64,000 nucleotides of DNA, taken from contig OX337237.1 in the NCBI GenBank assembly GCA_946965045.2, positions 620,001 to 684,000 of the forward strand. The letters are read 5' to 3'. The notes beneath the pieces were generated by a model. That model made no database searches. It was given only the letters and a program-made list of their open reading frames with translations, and was not told the DNA's origin. How positions within the stretch are numbered: the stretch's first letter is position 1; each line of letters opens with the position of its first letter. Origin of the DNA: Epithemia pelagica (lineage: Eukaryota; Bacillariophyta; Bacillariophyceae; Surirellales; Surirellaceae). Shown piece by piece: positions 50,816-60,832 of the stretch. Position numbers and translations under genes: made by a program.

Positions 50816-51883
50816 TCATTCTTCTTGTTTTGGTTGTGGTTCTTCCAATCTCTCCGCCAGGGCCGCCACCAATTGTTCGGCATGGGCTGGTTCCAAGAGT
50901 CCAAATACCACCGTGGTGCCAGGATTCGCATCGTCCTGGTCGGTGGTTGGAATTGGAGTGAGCTTCTTGTTGGTGTTGTCGTCGTCGTCGCAGTCGTTGG
51001 TGGCTGTATGTTCCAACATCCAATCGGCACAGACTTGCGCCGCAACGTGAATCGCCACGTCGACGGGAAATCCTCGCGCTCCGGCGCCCACCAAGGGCAC
51101 GGCCAACCGCACGTCCTTGTTCTTGTTGTTTGTGGAATGATGATTCAATCGCTGCAATGCCGATTGATAACACTGGGCGAGACGCCGTTCCGGCTGGTCG
51201 TGATGCCCATAAAAGGGCGGTGTGGTATGCCAAATGGCGGCATAGTGGTGGAGCAAGGCATCACAGGCCAGTGTGGTTTCCACCACGTGTCCAATGGGAC
51301 ACGCCTCGACCATGGGACGTTGTGAATTTTGTGGAGTTGTGGCCTGGGTGGCAGTGTCGTGGTCTTGATCCGGTTCCTTGTCGTCCCCCAAGAATCCAGT
51401 GGATTGTCGCAATTGCGCTTGGAGTTGATACCAGTGACAGGCGGCTCGCAATTTCCATCCACCCAATTGATGGACGAGGCCATCAACAACAGACACGGCA
51501 TACATCATGCCCGATCCCACTTCCATGCCACCCCAGGAACTGACATGACCCAAGGGTTGCCAATCCTTGTGCATGGTTTTAATGTCGGAGCATGGCACGG
51601 GACCTCCTCGCGGAAAATAGGGAAATTGCGACACGCCCGACAATTGCGGATTGGCTGGATTGAGCAACATGCTACACTGCGCCAACGACTGTTGGCCAAA
51701 ACACGTCACAATGCAAGGGGTCGTCCACACTTCAATGGAACGACGATGACGACGACGACGTTTGGTGGCTGGTTTGAAAAAAGTGGTGGTAGTGGTATCA
51801 TTGTCCAGGGGCGGTGGATAGCGCCACACTCGTTGCGGCATTCGTTGGGCCGATCCACGTGAATACAAGAGTGCTTTGCTCAT
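50816..51883 (-). CDS. Macro-domain protein, intact copy 2
   Basis: 355 aa from ATG 51883. After a Thr/Arg-rich head the macro-type domain begins at ~50: IEVWTTPCIVTCFG, LLNPANPQLSGVSQF (ligand loop), then a ~100-residue insertion with GHVSSWGGMEVGSGMMYAVS. It ends with ACDALLHHYAAIWHTTPPFY, CYQSALQRL and VRLAVPLVGAGARGFPVDVA, the strand-loop that closes over the distal ribose. An Asp/Asn linker and a helix (HAEQLVAALAERL) finish it. Macro domains bind, and some remove, ADP-ribose; catalytic activity cannot be judged here. The insertion makes it longer than simple macro proteins. It is the only unbroken copy in the window. Confidence 0.65.
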   Translation of the reverse strand: MSKALLYSRGSAQRMPQRVWRYPPPLDNDTTTTTFFKPATKRRRRHRRSIEVWTTPCIVTCFGQQSLAQCSMLLNPANPQLSGVSQFPYFPRGGPVPCSDIKTMHKDWQPLGHVSSWGGMEVGSGMMYAVSVVDGLVHQLGGWKLRAACHWYQLQAQLRQSTGFLGDDKEPDQDHDTATQATTPQNSQRPMVEACPIGHVVETTLACDALLHHYAAIWHTTPPFYGHHDQPERRLAQCYQSALQRLNHHSTNNKNKDVRLAVPLVGAGARGFPVDVAIHVAAQVCADWMLEHTATNDCDDDDNTNKKLTPIPTTDQDDANPGTTVVFGLLEPAHAEQLVAALAERLEEPQPKQEE

Positions 51884-52993
51884 TCTCTGCTTATTGTTTG
51901 TGTGTAGTTTCCACTAAATCAAGGATGGAACCACGGACGTGTCTTGTTGTTCGGATCCAAAAGGGAGAATGCCATGAAGCAGGACGGTTCATCGAGAGGA
52001 GGAGAGGATGAGAGGAGGACGGTCCAAGCACCACCATGGTGTGGTTCCGTTCCGTCATAACGAACACAAATGGTCGAATGACGTGGGGGGGGGGCGAAAG
52101 ACTTGAGACTTGGGGGGGGCTTCAATAAAAGGTTTCGCCGGATCAGTGTGTATGTCGGGCTGTCGCGCTCCGCGAGCGAAGATGGCATTCTCAAAACGCT
52201 CATTTTTTCGTGAGAACGAGGACATCGTGTCGTTGGTGTTGGAGTGGAACCACTTTCATCCAAGGTGTGTGTCTCGATGCTGGAAGCTGTCCAAATGAGA
52301 ACAATGGTGCTTGCATCGAACCATGCATATTCTTTTGGGAGAAACCGAACCAAGAACAACAGCCGAACGACCAAACCGCATCCGCATGCAATGACGAAAC
52401 GTAAGTGGGAGAATCCATCGTCACCACACACAACCCAAAGGACCAACCGAGCGAGTCGTCGAATACATCCTACATCGCACCACCATGGGCGACGACTCTC
52501 CACTGGGTGGTCTTTCCATTCCCTGAGTTGTGTTGGTAAAGTAAGTAGTACCGGATCGAGTCAGCCACACTGTGGAAGCAGAGACGGAACGCTCTGGCAC
52601 TCCGTTCGGATCATTGCTACCTAGAGGCAGTTCCAAAAGACGCCGCCACAAGAAGGTGGTGGTCCACAAATAATACTATACCTGGTCGAGACTGCCAGTG
52701 TCAACAGTGGCGAGCTGTTGCTAAAGCGGAACCGCCCAATGGAATACCCACCCGGTCGTGCGTGGGGACGGTTGCCCGCGGGTCTCGGAAAGGCTCAAAA
52801 AAACGACGAGACACTAATCGTCGACACTGTTGGAAAAATCATGTTGTTCGAAACAAACCTCTTGGCACATTGACAATATACGAGTAGTTGCTTTTTCATG
52901 TTCGAGAGTCATATTAAAGTAGCCTAGCCAACAATCCGTGGGGAGGTTGAATGTTTGTCTTGTGCATCGTGCCATCAAATGAATGGTAAAGTG
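51884..52993. other. Upstream of macro copy 2, no gene recognised
   Basis: The first ~150 bases repeat the upstream DNA of macro copy 1. A G-rich tract (GGGGGGG, ~52085 and ~52113) follows. The frames here (for example 51919-52503 minus) show no recognisable family. Confidence 0.4.
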
Positions 52994-54481
52994 TTAAAGA
53001 ATGGTGCAACAGTCATTTCCAGCTCGACGACGATGATCCATTTCCCATAATTGGACATTGACGACAAGAAGGTTCAGCCATTGTCGATTGCTCTCCACCT
53101 CTGCTCCGGTCGGTTCGTTTGGCTCTAACAAGAGAGTGTACCCAGTTTCGAATTGGTTGCAAAACTCGGTAATCTCCCGTACCAGAGTTTGCCTGGAAAA
53201 GGTTGCAGAAGGATTGCCAACCACTGCTTCAGTTCCAGCGTACAAACTATCGGAATCCTGTCCCTGTGTGTGGAACAACTGCACAAGTGCGGAATCCAGA
53301 TGCACCTCACGAATGAGGTCAAGCCCCGCGGGAGAAAATCCAAAATGCTCCTCCGCAATGTCCACAAGGCGGCGGTGGAATTTTTCGAGGATTCCCGGAA
53401 CGTCCTTGACATGGAAGGATCTCGTCTTTCGAAAGTATAGTAGGACCACAATCGCCATGGTCGTATTGATGCGTTGAACTGCATCGGCCCAGGATTTGGC
53501 CAAGAATTGGGCCATGCGTGGCTGCACTTCCGGCTTCTCCATGAAATACATTTTCAAGTCATCCTCTAACATAAGAAAATACGATTGTATTCCAAAGAAT
53601 AGTTTTCGGAGTCCATCACCAATCACAATGGCGTTCTCATCCAAGTTCAATTTTCTCGCAATATGAAAGCTCTTGAGGCCGAGCAAGCCTCCACCGAATT
53701 CGTACAAGCACCACATGGACTGATTGTAGGGAAGCTGCTCCCCAGGAATGACCAGCACAGTGTCAGCGAGTAACACGGCAGTGTTCATGGCCTTTAATCG
53801 TTTTTGGAAAATTTCTTCCTCCTCGGGCGTTCGCTTTCGGTGGGGCAAGTGTTGCGGCAGACACGAATTGTCAAAAAACAATCCAATCTTGTTCATGTCA
53901 TGCAACCATTCATCAGTCTCTTGATCACGTAGGGGGACACGAACACAGCCAGTAGCAAAGTTGCCGTGGCGAGTATCGTTGCCACTACCACCAATGCCGA
54001 CAAAGTTACCATCCAATAGTGTAGCAGGGCGCGAAACGTATCGTTCAATGTCTTGCGGTGAAGGTCTGCAGTTGCCAGCCCTGGGGGTGTCCATTCCATT
54101 CTGGTTCATCGCGCTGACCACATTTGAGGTGAGTGAGTAGTCCCCAGTGGGGGCTAGGATACCGTGCTGGGACAACAGTTCTCGAACCTGCTTGGCGAAT
54201 AATTCGCCACCCGCATCGGCATCATTCGCCAGCCAACGATGGGAAATGAAAATGATATGATCGCACTGCTCGGCGGAACGTAATTTGTTGTGTTCCAGAT
54301 CCCAGTCCCATACAGGAAATTTGTCTTGGTGTAGAATCTCCGAGAGTGGAATGAATCGCAGACACTGTGCTTCTTCTTGTTTCTGAAGAAACTTTGTGCG
54401 CCTCTCGGAATCTTCCCGACGGTTGTCTTGGTAGATAAAGGGGGCGAGGATATCGCCGATTCTCCAAGTGCGTGCATCCAT
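52994..54481 (-). CDS. TIR/HET-like protein with C-terminal CaaX motif
   Basis: 495 aa, intact. The signature blocks of a TIR/HET-related fold are in order: HIIFISHRWLAN (75-86), GLFFDNSCLPQ (200-210), AVLLADTVLVIPG (235-247) and MWCLYEFGGG (256-265). This SHRW ... CLPQ ... WCxxE pattern occurs in many protist and fungal proteins grouped near TIR/HET domains; whether it cleaves NAD cannot be told from the sequence. The last five residues, CCTIL, form a CaaX box (C-T-I-L) with Leu favouring geranylgeranylation and a neighbouring Cys that could be palmitoylated, implying membrane attachment. No signal peptide. It sits between cassettes 2 and 3 and has no paralogue in the window. Confidence 0.6.
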   Translation of the reverse strand: MDARTWRIGDILAPFIYQDNRREDSERRTKFLQKQEEAQCLRFIPLSEILHQDKFPVWDWDLEHNKLRSAEQCDHIIFISHRWLANDADAGGELFAKQVRELLSQHGILAPTGDYSLTSNVVSAMNQNGMDTPRAGNCRPSPQDIERYVSRPATLLDGNFVGIGGSGNDTRHGNFATGCVRVPLRDQETDEWLHDMNKIGLFFDNSCLPQHLPHRKRTPEEEEIFQKRLKAMNTAVLLADTVLVIPGEQLPYNQSMWCLYEFGGGLLGLKSFHIARKLNLDENAIVIGDGLRKLFFGIQSYFLMLEDDLKMYFMEKPEVQPRMAQFLAKSWADAVQRINTTMAIVVLLYFRKTRSFHVKDVPGILEKFHRRLVDIAEEHFGFSPAGLDLIREVHLDSALVQLFHTQGQDSDSLYAGTEAVVGNPSATFSRQTLVREITEFCNQFETGYTLLLEPNEPTGAEVESNRQWLNLLVVNVQLWEMDHRRRAGNDCCTIL

Positions 54482-55021
54482 TGCTGAAACTTTTTGGTTT
54501 TGCGAAAGATCGGCTCTGTTGTGGACTTTTGTGTGTCTTGGATGTTTTTTGTTTACCAGAGCGCGACTGGTAACAACAACTTTTCTGCGCCGAATTCACA
54601 TGCTCTGCATTGCGAGACGTGACATGAGACATGAGACTCGTGCCGACCTGCGCTTCAGTCCCCACCCCAAGGCTTGATCATGCCCAATGTTTCTTGTGGT
54701 CGCTCGGACTTTGATACGTGTGCATGGGAAATGGGAAGAGGGTCGAAGGTCGAAGGTCGAAGCGCAACTCTCAACCAAATTGTGGGTGCGCCCGGCGTGT
54801 GGAGCTCGCGATATACGAGCGGGCGCACGTCCTGTGACATCCACGCCAGGGGGTCTCCTCAATAGATAGAATGCCACTCAAAATCCTTCCCAGAAAAGGA
54901 AAAGGGACCTGTCACTGTCATGTTGTCATTTGTCCTGTCGCCACGCCAACGACAAAAGATGGACGCTGACAAAAAGAAATCAGACATGGATTGCTCTCCT
55001 TGACAACACATGCACTTCTCT

Positions 55022-55510
55022 AAAAGACTCTAACTACTCTTGTCCATGAGAAACCTTTTGAAACTGCTCATGAACCCTCACAAAACAATATTGGGAATGT
55101 CGCGTCGACAAAGCCTGTATTTGGGTAGCTTGTTGCTGTTGATGGTTCTTTTACCCAGGAGTGTCCCAAGGGTCATTGGGAACCACAAAGGCAACGCATC
55201 AGTCGCAAATACATGTAACAGATTAATTGTATGGGACGATTGGAAACTGTGCAAGACGATTCCAAACAATTGTTGCGTCGCATTGGTGCCTGGGAGGACT
55301 TTGGACAATCGGGATAGGGGCCCACTCGGTGACACGGCGACCAACATTCCTCAACGACAAGAAAGGCCTTGCTATTGGGACAACATCATGCCACCTTTGC
55401 CTCCACCAAACGGAAACGACACATTACACCGACACGTTATCCCAAATTGCTTGAGTATTATCGAGAGGACTATGACAATCCATTGTTTAATTTTACGATT
55501 GCTAATTTGG
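55022..55510 (+). other. Possible decayed gene fragment
   Basis: From 55046 the frame starts MRNLLKLLMNPHKTILGMSR and has a hydrophobic stretch (SLYLGSLLLLMVLLP) like a signal anchor. A different frame ends with YPKLLEYYREDYDNPLFNF at ~55505. The two are linked only through frame changes. It may be a broken type II membrane protein gene, but no family was recognised. Confidence 0.25.
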
Positions 55511-55549
55511 GGAATTGAACAAAAAAAAACAGAAAAGAGCTTTCTATAA

Positions 55550-55937
55550 GACTTGCAACAAGGTATGATCGGATAGGGTATCCCCACTGTAGGGAAAGGA
55601 TGTCAAGTGACTGAGATACTGTGAAGAATGTTCCGTGGTTGTTGTGGTGGCCGCCGCCGCCTCCTCCTGGGAGACTGCATCTGTCGTTGTCAAGACCACG
55701 TCTCCACACGACGAGGCGTAGGCGGAGGATGCTGTCGAGGTGGTGGTGGTATGCGAATGCATCGTGAAACCGCCGGCCGACGACCAGGAATGAAAAGATT
55801 CCTCGAGTTCCAGTCGTTGTCGTTCGGCCGTTTGCAAAATATATCGGGCCTTGGCCCAGTATTCGCCCTTGGTTTGCAAAATGGCCAAATTTAAATAGGT
55901 GCGTACCATGCTAGGCGAAGCCGGTGCCCAGTGTTGT
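55550..55937 (-). pseudogene. Internal fragment of the TPR protein gene
   Basis: Colinear with 59831-60213 of the TPR gene (about residues 207-334): TYLNLAILQTKGEYWAKAR, AERQRLELEESFHSW, then the Ser/Thr-rich insert and GDTLSDHTLLQVL. Both ends of the parent gene are missing. Its right edge coincides with the left boundary of cassette 3. Confidence 0.75.
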
Positions 55938-56344
55938 CCTGTGGTGGTTGACGCCATGAAGAACTTTGCCTCCATCCAGGAACAAGACGGCCTTCTTGTA
56001 CGAGGCCCTGAGGGCCAAAACTCCATGGGGAAGGAACAATCAACGGACCAATGGGGAAGGAACAATCAACGGAACCAAACAATCGAAGACATGGACCGAA
56101 AAAAAGTGGACCAAATGTAGGCCCTTGTCGCTCGACTGCAGATTTCTCGAGTAATACTTTTCTGTGTGCGTGTTTCGTACAAAACGATGATGGTTTCGAT
56201 CGTAACTCGGATGAAAAATGTCTCTAGACTGCTGGCATCATTGGGTCTTTCGAACGCTCGCAGCGGCAAAAAGAGGGAGGAGTACAACTACATTCATGAA
56301 TTTCAGTACTATAATGGGTCACAAGTATCATCGAATGCTGACAG
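55938..56344 (-). repeat. Kelch 3'-flank repeat, cassette 3
   Basis: Matches 47800-48245 and 40850-41235, but with a local duplication (GGGGAAGGAACAATCAACGG occurs twice, ~56030-56070). Confidence 0.7.
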
Positions 56345-57475
56345 TCAACCGAATTCTGGCAATGAAGGACCGTCCAACAAACGCTTGTACACAGCAGAGT
56401 TCTTATCCATCAACGGAAGCCTTTCAAAGGTCTGCCAGGGTCTCAACTCATTTCCAAGAGCAAGCAGTTCATTGTATACAATCCCATTCGAATCAGCAAC
56501 TGCTGTGAAATGCTCGCCTATTCCTTTTGTCATTCCAGGAAGCCTCCAGACTTTATTGCGTTTCGTGTCAAAAACCTCCACGGAACGCACTCTGGCGTCA
56601 CCTTCATTTTCAACAGAAAATCGATCGTCACTACAACCTCCGACCACAAGCAGGCAAGATCCAACGCGGACAACAGAATGTCTGAAACGAGGAATGGCAA
56701 GAACCAGATCCTTGTGCATTTTCCATGACAACGTAGATGCAAAGGTCGATTCTTGAAAATCACGTCCATCTTTGCCTGAATTAGTCAACAAGTCCAAGTA
56801 TTCAACAGAAGCAAGCTCCTCCTGTCCAATAATCTTCTTTCCACCAATGACGTAGACACGTGAACCAACGGTCGCCATTCCGAACTGGTCACGAGGAACA
56901 TTCATGGATGGTCCTTGGAAAATGAAAGGTTGAGTTGCTTGAGCTATGTCAAGAATATCCACATTTCCATTACGATCTATTCCATCAATTACAATGTACC
57001 TGTTTTGGACAGCCACAGCTGAGCACGAGCCATCAGTAGACAAACGACACTGCAATGTTTTCCATGGTGTTTTCTTCTCAGTCTTGTGCAAATAAGCACT
57101 TGACAGTAAATCTGAGACTTCAATCCGCTCAATAGAATCCTGAAGGATTCCTCCGATGGCGTAGACACCGCCGTTACAAACAACCGCTGCAAGTCCTGCT
57201 CGCTCTTCATTCATCTTGGGACCTTGCTTGTGTTCGCTTCCATCACCATTTAGAAGCCAAACTGTGTTGGTAGGATCCGGATCCAAAATCGCGTTTATGA
57301 AGCCCCCCAATACGACCATAATTTCTTTCTTTTTATTGTAAGGAGCATGTACCACAACCGATGCGTTCCACCATCGCTGACGCATTCCGATTTCATTGAC
57401 ACTCCATCGTGATTCATCTTGATTGTTCCCTAAAACGAGTCCAGACAACCGTGCTTGCTCTTGAACATCCTCCAT
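56345..57475 (-). CDS. Kelch-repeat protein, copy 4
   Basis: 376 aa, intact, ATG at 57475 (MEDVQEQARLSGLVLGNN). Blades: VCNGGVYAIGGILQ, RYIVIDGIDRNGNVDIL (Asp-Gly in place of Gly-Gly), GSRVYVIGGKKI and CLLVVGGCSDD. It ends SLPEFG rather than SLRQFD. Together with copy 2 it is one of two unbroken kelch genes among the tandem cassettes; copy 1, the inverted copy, is also intact. Several substitutions fall in surface loops between blades. Confidence 0.8.
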   Translation of the reverse strand: MEDVQEQARLSGLVLGNNQDESRWSVNEIGMRQRWWNASVVVHAPYNKKKEIMVVLGGFINAILDPDPTNTVWLLNGDGSEHKQGPKMNEERAGLAAVVCNGGVYAIGGILQDSIERIEVSDLLSSAYLHKTEKKTPWKTLQCRLSTDGSCSAVAVQNRYIVIDGIDRNGNVDILDIAQATQPFIFQGPSMNVPRDQFGMATVGSRVYVIGGKKIIGQEELASVEYLDLLTNSGKDGRDFQESTFASTLSWKMHKDLVLAIPRFRHSVVRVGSCLLVVGGCSDDRFSVENEGDARVRSVEVFDTKRNKVWRLPGMTKGIGEHFTAVADSNGIVYNELLALGNELRPWQTFERLPLMDKNSAVYKRLLDGPSLPEFG

Positions 57476-57859
57476 CCTAGAACTGTGTCATCCAACGACT
57501 ATGGAGGAAACAAAGATTGTTTCTTGCACACCTGTTGCTTGGGTTTTTGGAGTGTATAGTCTGCCAGTTCCACGATCCGAGGTCCGTTGTTTCTCAGGTT
57601 TTGGTGAAGAGTCTGTGAGTTCGATCAAAAACTAGGGCAGATCTCACACACGTTTGTGGTAGTCCTATAGTTGTATCGCGCTTTGTTGGATACTCGGCCA
57701 CCAAAGGCCCTAGACGGAGTCTGGGTTTTTGGTTTGCCTGTCAGACCCAAAGTATCACTCCACCAAAACAACTGCGAATTTCCTCTGTTCCAGCACACTT
57801 TTTGTTTTGTCACAAAGGGCGATTCAAAACCGCGTGTTTTTGAGTGCTAACTCTCTTGA

Positions 57860-58775
57860 GGGAAGGATTCTATCACCTTTTGCGTTCACACACGGAAAAA
57901 GTTCGAACACTGCCAGGATCTCCCTCTTCTTGTGGGTCTTGCAATGCCCACTGTTTTGCCATGAGCGGTTTTCACCGTTCACAACCCTGGGAGACATGCC
58001 GTCGTGTTGTCCTTGCTGTTTGCTCTTTTGAGTCGTTGCCCTATACTGTTGTAGAGTCTGATTCTGGATTCGTTCTTTTCAAAAAATGTCAGAGGGAGGA
58101 CGATGGGTCCAAGACTGCTTCTTGTGCTTGTGTTTGGGCTTGGACGACCAAATCCTCTTGTTGTGGCGGAACCGTAGTAGTCGATCGAATGTGGACCGTC
58201 GAATCGACCAAAAAGAAACAGAACAAATAGTACGTTTTCCCGATGTGGTTCGATTTGCCAAGTTGATCGGTTGGTTCTTGAACAATGGAACGAAAGCCCA
58301 ATTTACCTCCCTGAACATTGGTACATTCCAAACAACAACAAGCCGCTGCCATAATTCGTTCTCCCAATCTCCCTTCCACATGCCATACACCACCGTCATA
58401 ATAGGACGACAGGGAAGGAGTATCTTCGTCTGTAGTCTTTTGGTCGTGTTCGGGTTCGAGTTCCATGGATGCAATCGAAATGTGGGAATTGTGGGAGGCC
58501 GAAAATTGGTCGCGTCTTGATACCATTGCACGTAGTACTCGACAGGGTCGTCTTTATTGTTGCTGCTTCGGTTTCGTTTTTTTTGCGACTCTGCTGCTGT
58601 TCGTAGTGGTCTCGTTTCAGGGGTTCGTCCCTTTCACCAACGGTGACGCTCCCGAGCCGAGGGGGGCGTACGATAGAGTACCGTCCAGCATGGTGTCGTC
58701 CAGAATCTCAATGTTGCTGGCCGCCAGTTTCCCCTTCGACCATGTTTGGGGGCATTGGTATGGACGACCAAGACA
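57860..58775 (-). pseudogene. DUF4246 3'-half remnant, cassette 3
   Basis: On the minus strand: LAASNIEILDDTMLDGTL, AASMELEPEH-like, GERIMAAACCCLECT, NVQGGKLGFRS, then degenerate sequence with no intact frame. It has the same central deletion as the remnants in cassettes 1 and 2. Confidence 0.6.
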
Positions 58776-58799
58776 ACAGCTACCTACTCGAGGTAGGTA

Positions 58800-58880
58800 G
58801 TAGAAGCGACATGGTCTCACTCATTCTCCTTCTTGTGGTGGTTGTCGCGCTTACAATCTCCCCACCAGGGCCCCTAGGTA
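58800..58880 (-). pseudogene. Macro-domain gene, extreme 3' remnant
   Basis: About 75 bases (CATGGTCTCACTCATTCTCC then GTTGTCGCGCTTACAATCTC) match the last codons of the macro genes of cassettes 1 and 2. The rest of the macro gene is absent: cassette 3 ends here. Confidence 0.6.
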
Positions 58881-59455
58881 GTCGCACAGCACACGTGTGA
58901 TTCACACCACCAGGTGTAAAGGAGAATTGATTTCAGATTCCTTGCAGGGTTCTTCTTTTACTAGAGGGTTGCTGTTACTAGGATTCCAGTGTTTTTTGTG
59001 CCATGTTCACTCTCTCTCTCCCGTCTCCATTCGGTACGGTGGATCGTAGGTACTATAGGTAAGAGTCTGCCAGGATGTCAGTTTCGTGGTTGGCAAACGT
59101 TTGGCTCGAACCACCCATCCGCGAAACAGATCACACAAGGAACAGCAGCTCCATGGCTCCCACCATCCTGCAATAAGAACAGAGGGAAACTCATGGATGC
59201 ATGGAATGATACACCTCCATCAGAGACTGTTCGACTTGTGTTTGTTTCGGTAAAATCATGTCCTCCAGCTGTCTACCTAGAACAACGAAACGAGCCATGC
59301 CATGTCCCACCCAGGAGCAATGCCCAGACACACCCAAAGGGAGAACCTGATTCAAATCCAAGGCATGGTCCGTAAACAGGTTGTTCTTGTGTCATGAGCC
59401 CTCTGCCGGACAAACGCTGCGGAATGGGGATCCTGTTGCCGAACAAACTGTTAAC
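58881..59455. other. Intergenic, nothing recognised
   Basis: No repeat or gene recognised between the end of cassette 3 and the stop of the TPR gene. Confidence 0.4.
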
Positions 59456-60832
59456 TCATGGTGCCTTGTTGTCCAACGGTTTGGTGCTCATCTTCTTGTC
59501 CATTCGTCGGTTCCAAGGACTCCAACCATGAGCATGTTGTTGTGGTTGCGGGTGGTGGGGACGTGTTGGTTGTTGTGTGGGCTGTGGCAAGGTCAAGTGG
59601 GGGCGTGCCGGTTTGACTTGGGCAATGGCCGTGGCCTTGGCTTGGACGAGCCGGGCCTTGTCCACGTGTCCCAAGTGTTGATAGGATTCCGCCAAGCGTT
59701 CGCACCATTCCGCCACGACGCGCGATTCGGGAGCGACGGCCAATTCACGGGTAATGGCCTTTTGATAATACACGACCGCCTTGCGATGATTGCCCTGTTG
59801 GGCCAAGACAGTCCCAATCGTCCCATCCAACAAGACTTGCAACAAGGTATAATCGGAGAGGGTATCGCCACTGTAGGGGAAGGATGTCGTCCAGTGACTG
59901 GGATACGGTGAAGAATGTTTCGTGGTTGTTGTGGTGACCGCCTCCTCCTGGGAGACGGCATCGGTCGTGGTCAAAACCACGCCTCCACACGACGAGGCGG
60001 AGGATGCCGTCGAGGTGGTGGTGGTATGCGAATGCATGGTGGAACCGTACGACGACGACCAGGAATGACAAAATTCTTCGAGTTCCAGTCGTTGTCGTTC
60101 GGCCGTTTGCAAAATATCGCGCGCCTTGGCCAAGTATTCGCCCTGGGTGTGCAAAATGGCCAGATTGAGGTAAGTGCGGGCCATGCTGGCCGACGCCGGG
60201 GCCCAGTGTTGTTTAATGTGTTGGGCGCGGGTATGCAATGCCACGGCCCGCTTCACGTGTCCCAATTGTTGCCAGACAATGGCCAAATTGGTACAGGTCG
60301 TGGCCACTTCCATGGATTCCTCCGTTTCGAGTCCGAGACGGGCACATTCGCCTTGTCGCAAGACCAAGGCGGCTTCCAAAAAGTATCGGGCTTGGTGCGG
60401 TTTTCCACATTGCGACAAGATACAACCCAAATTGGACAAGGTCCGAGCCACCGATGAGGCCGGCAATCGACTGGCATCGTACGTGGAAACGGTTGTCAAT
60501 TGTGATTCTTCTTTATGAGGGCTGGTGGATTCCTTCTCGAGTACTTCTGATGATGATGACGATGATTGTCGTTGTTGATCGAGCAATCGTTGTTTCATGG
60601 CCAAGGCTTGTTGCGCACAGCTATGGGCTTGTTGATACTCGCCGAGACGATAGTGAAATTCACAGAGTCGATCCAAACACAAGGCCGCCTTGACGCAATC
60701 GGATTTCAAGTAGAGTTGGCGAGCCTTTTGATGCAAGGCAATGGCTCGATCAAAATCTTGGTAATTTCGGACCGCTTGCATTCCTTCTTCCATACACTTG
60801 ACGCCCTGTGCACGCGTCGACAAATTGCCCAT
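59456..60832 (-). CDS. TPR-repeat protein (kinesin-light-chain-like), possibly myristoylated
   Basis: 458 aa of tandem tetratricopeptide repeats: DFDRAIALHQKARQLYLKS, GEYQQAHSCAQQALAMKQRL, RTLSNLGCILSQCGKPHQAR, TTCTNLAIVWQQLGHVKRAV, ARTYLNLAILHTQGEYLAKA and GTVLAQQGNHRKAVVYYQKA. Between repeats there is a Ser/Thr-rich insert (~275-325). The spacing of ~42 residues resembles kinesin light chains. The start MGNLSTR fits N-myristoylation (Gly2, Thr6), which would tether it to membranes. TPR arrays are protein-binding scaffolds; the partner is unknown. A middle fragment was copied to 55550-55937. Confidence 0.75.
   Translation of the reverse strand: MGNLSTRAQGVKCMEEGMQAVRNYQDFDRAIALHQKARQLYLKSDCVKAALCLDRLCEFHYRLGEYQQAHSCAQQALAMKQRLLDQQRQSSSSSSEVLEKESTSPHKEESQLTTVSTYDASRLPASSVARTLSNLGCILSQCGKPHQARYFLEAALVLRQGECARLGLETEESMEVATTCTNLAIVWQQLGHVKRAVALHTRAQHIKQHWAPASASMARTYLNLAILHTQGEYLAKARDILQTAERQRLELEEFCHSWSSSYGSTMHSHTTTTSTASSASSCGGVVLTTTDAVSQEEAVTTTTTKHSSPYPSHWTTSFPYSGDTLSDYTLLQVLLDGTIGTVLAQQGNHRKAVVYYQKAITRELAVAPESRVVAEWCERLAESYQHLGHVDKARLVQAKATAIAQVKPARPHLTLPQPTQQPTRPHHPQPQQHAHGWSPWNRRMDKKMSTKPLDNKAP

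Noticed and set aside
51919-52503. 194-codon minus frame between macro copy 2 and the TIR/HET-like gene
   Set aside because: Partly lies in DNA duplicated upstream of macro copy 1 where the frame is not kept; no motif.
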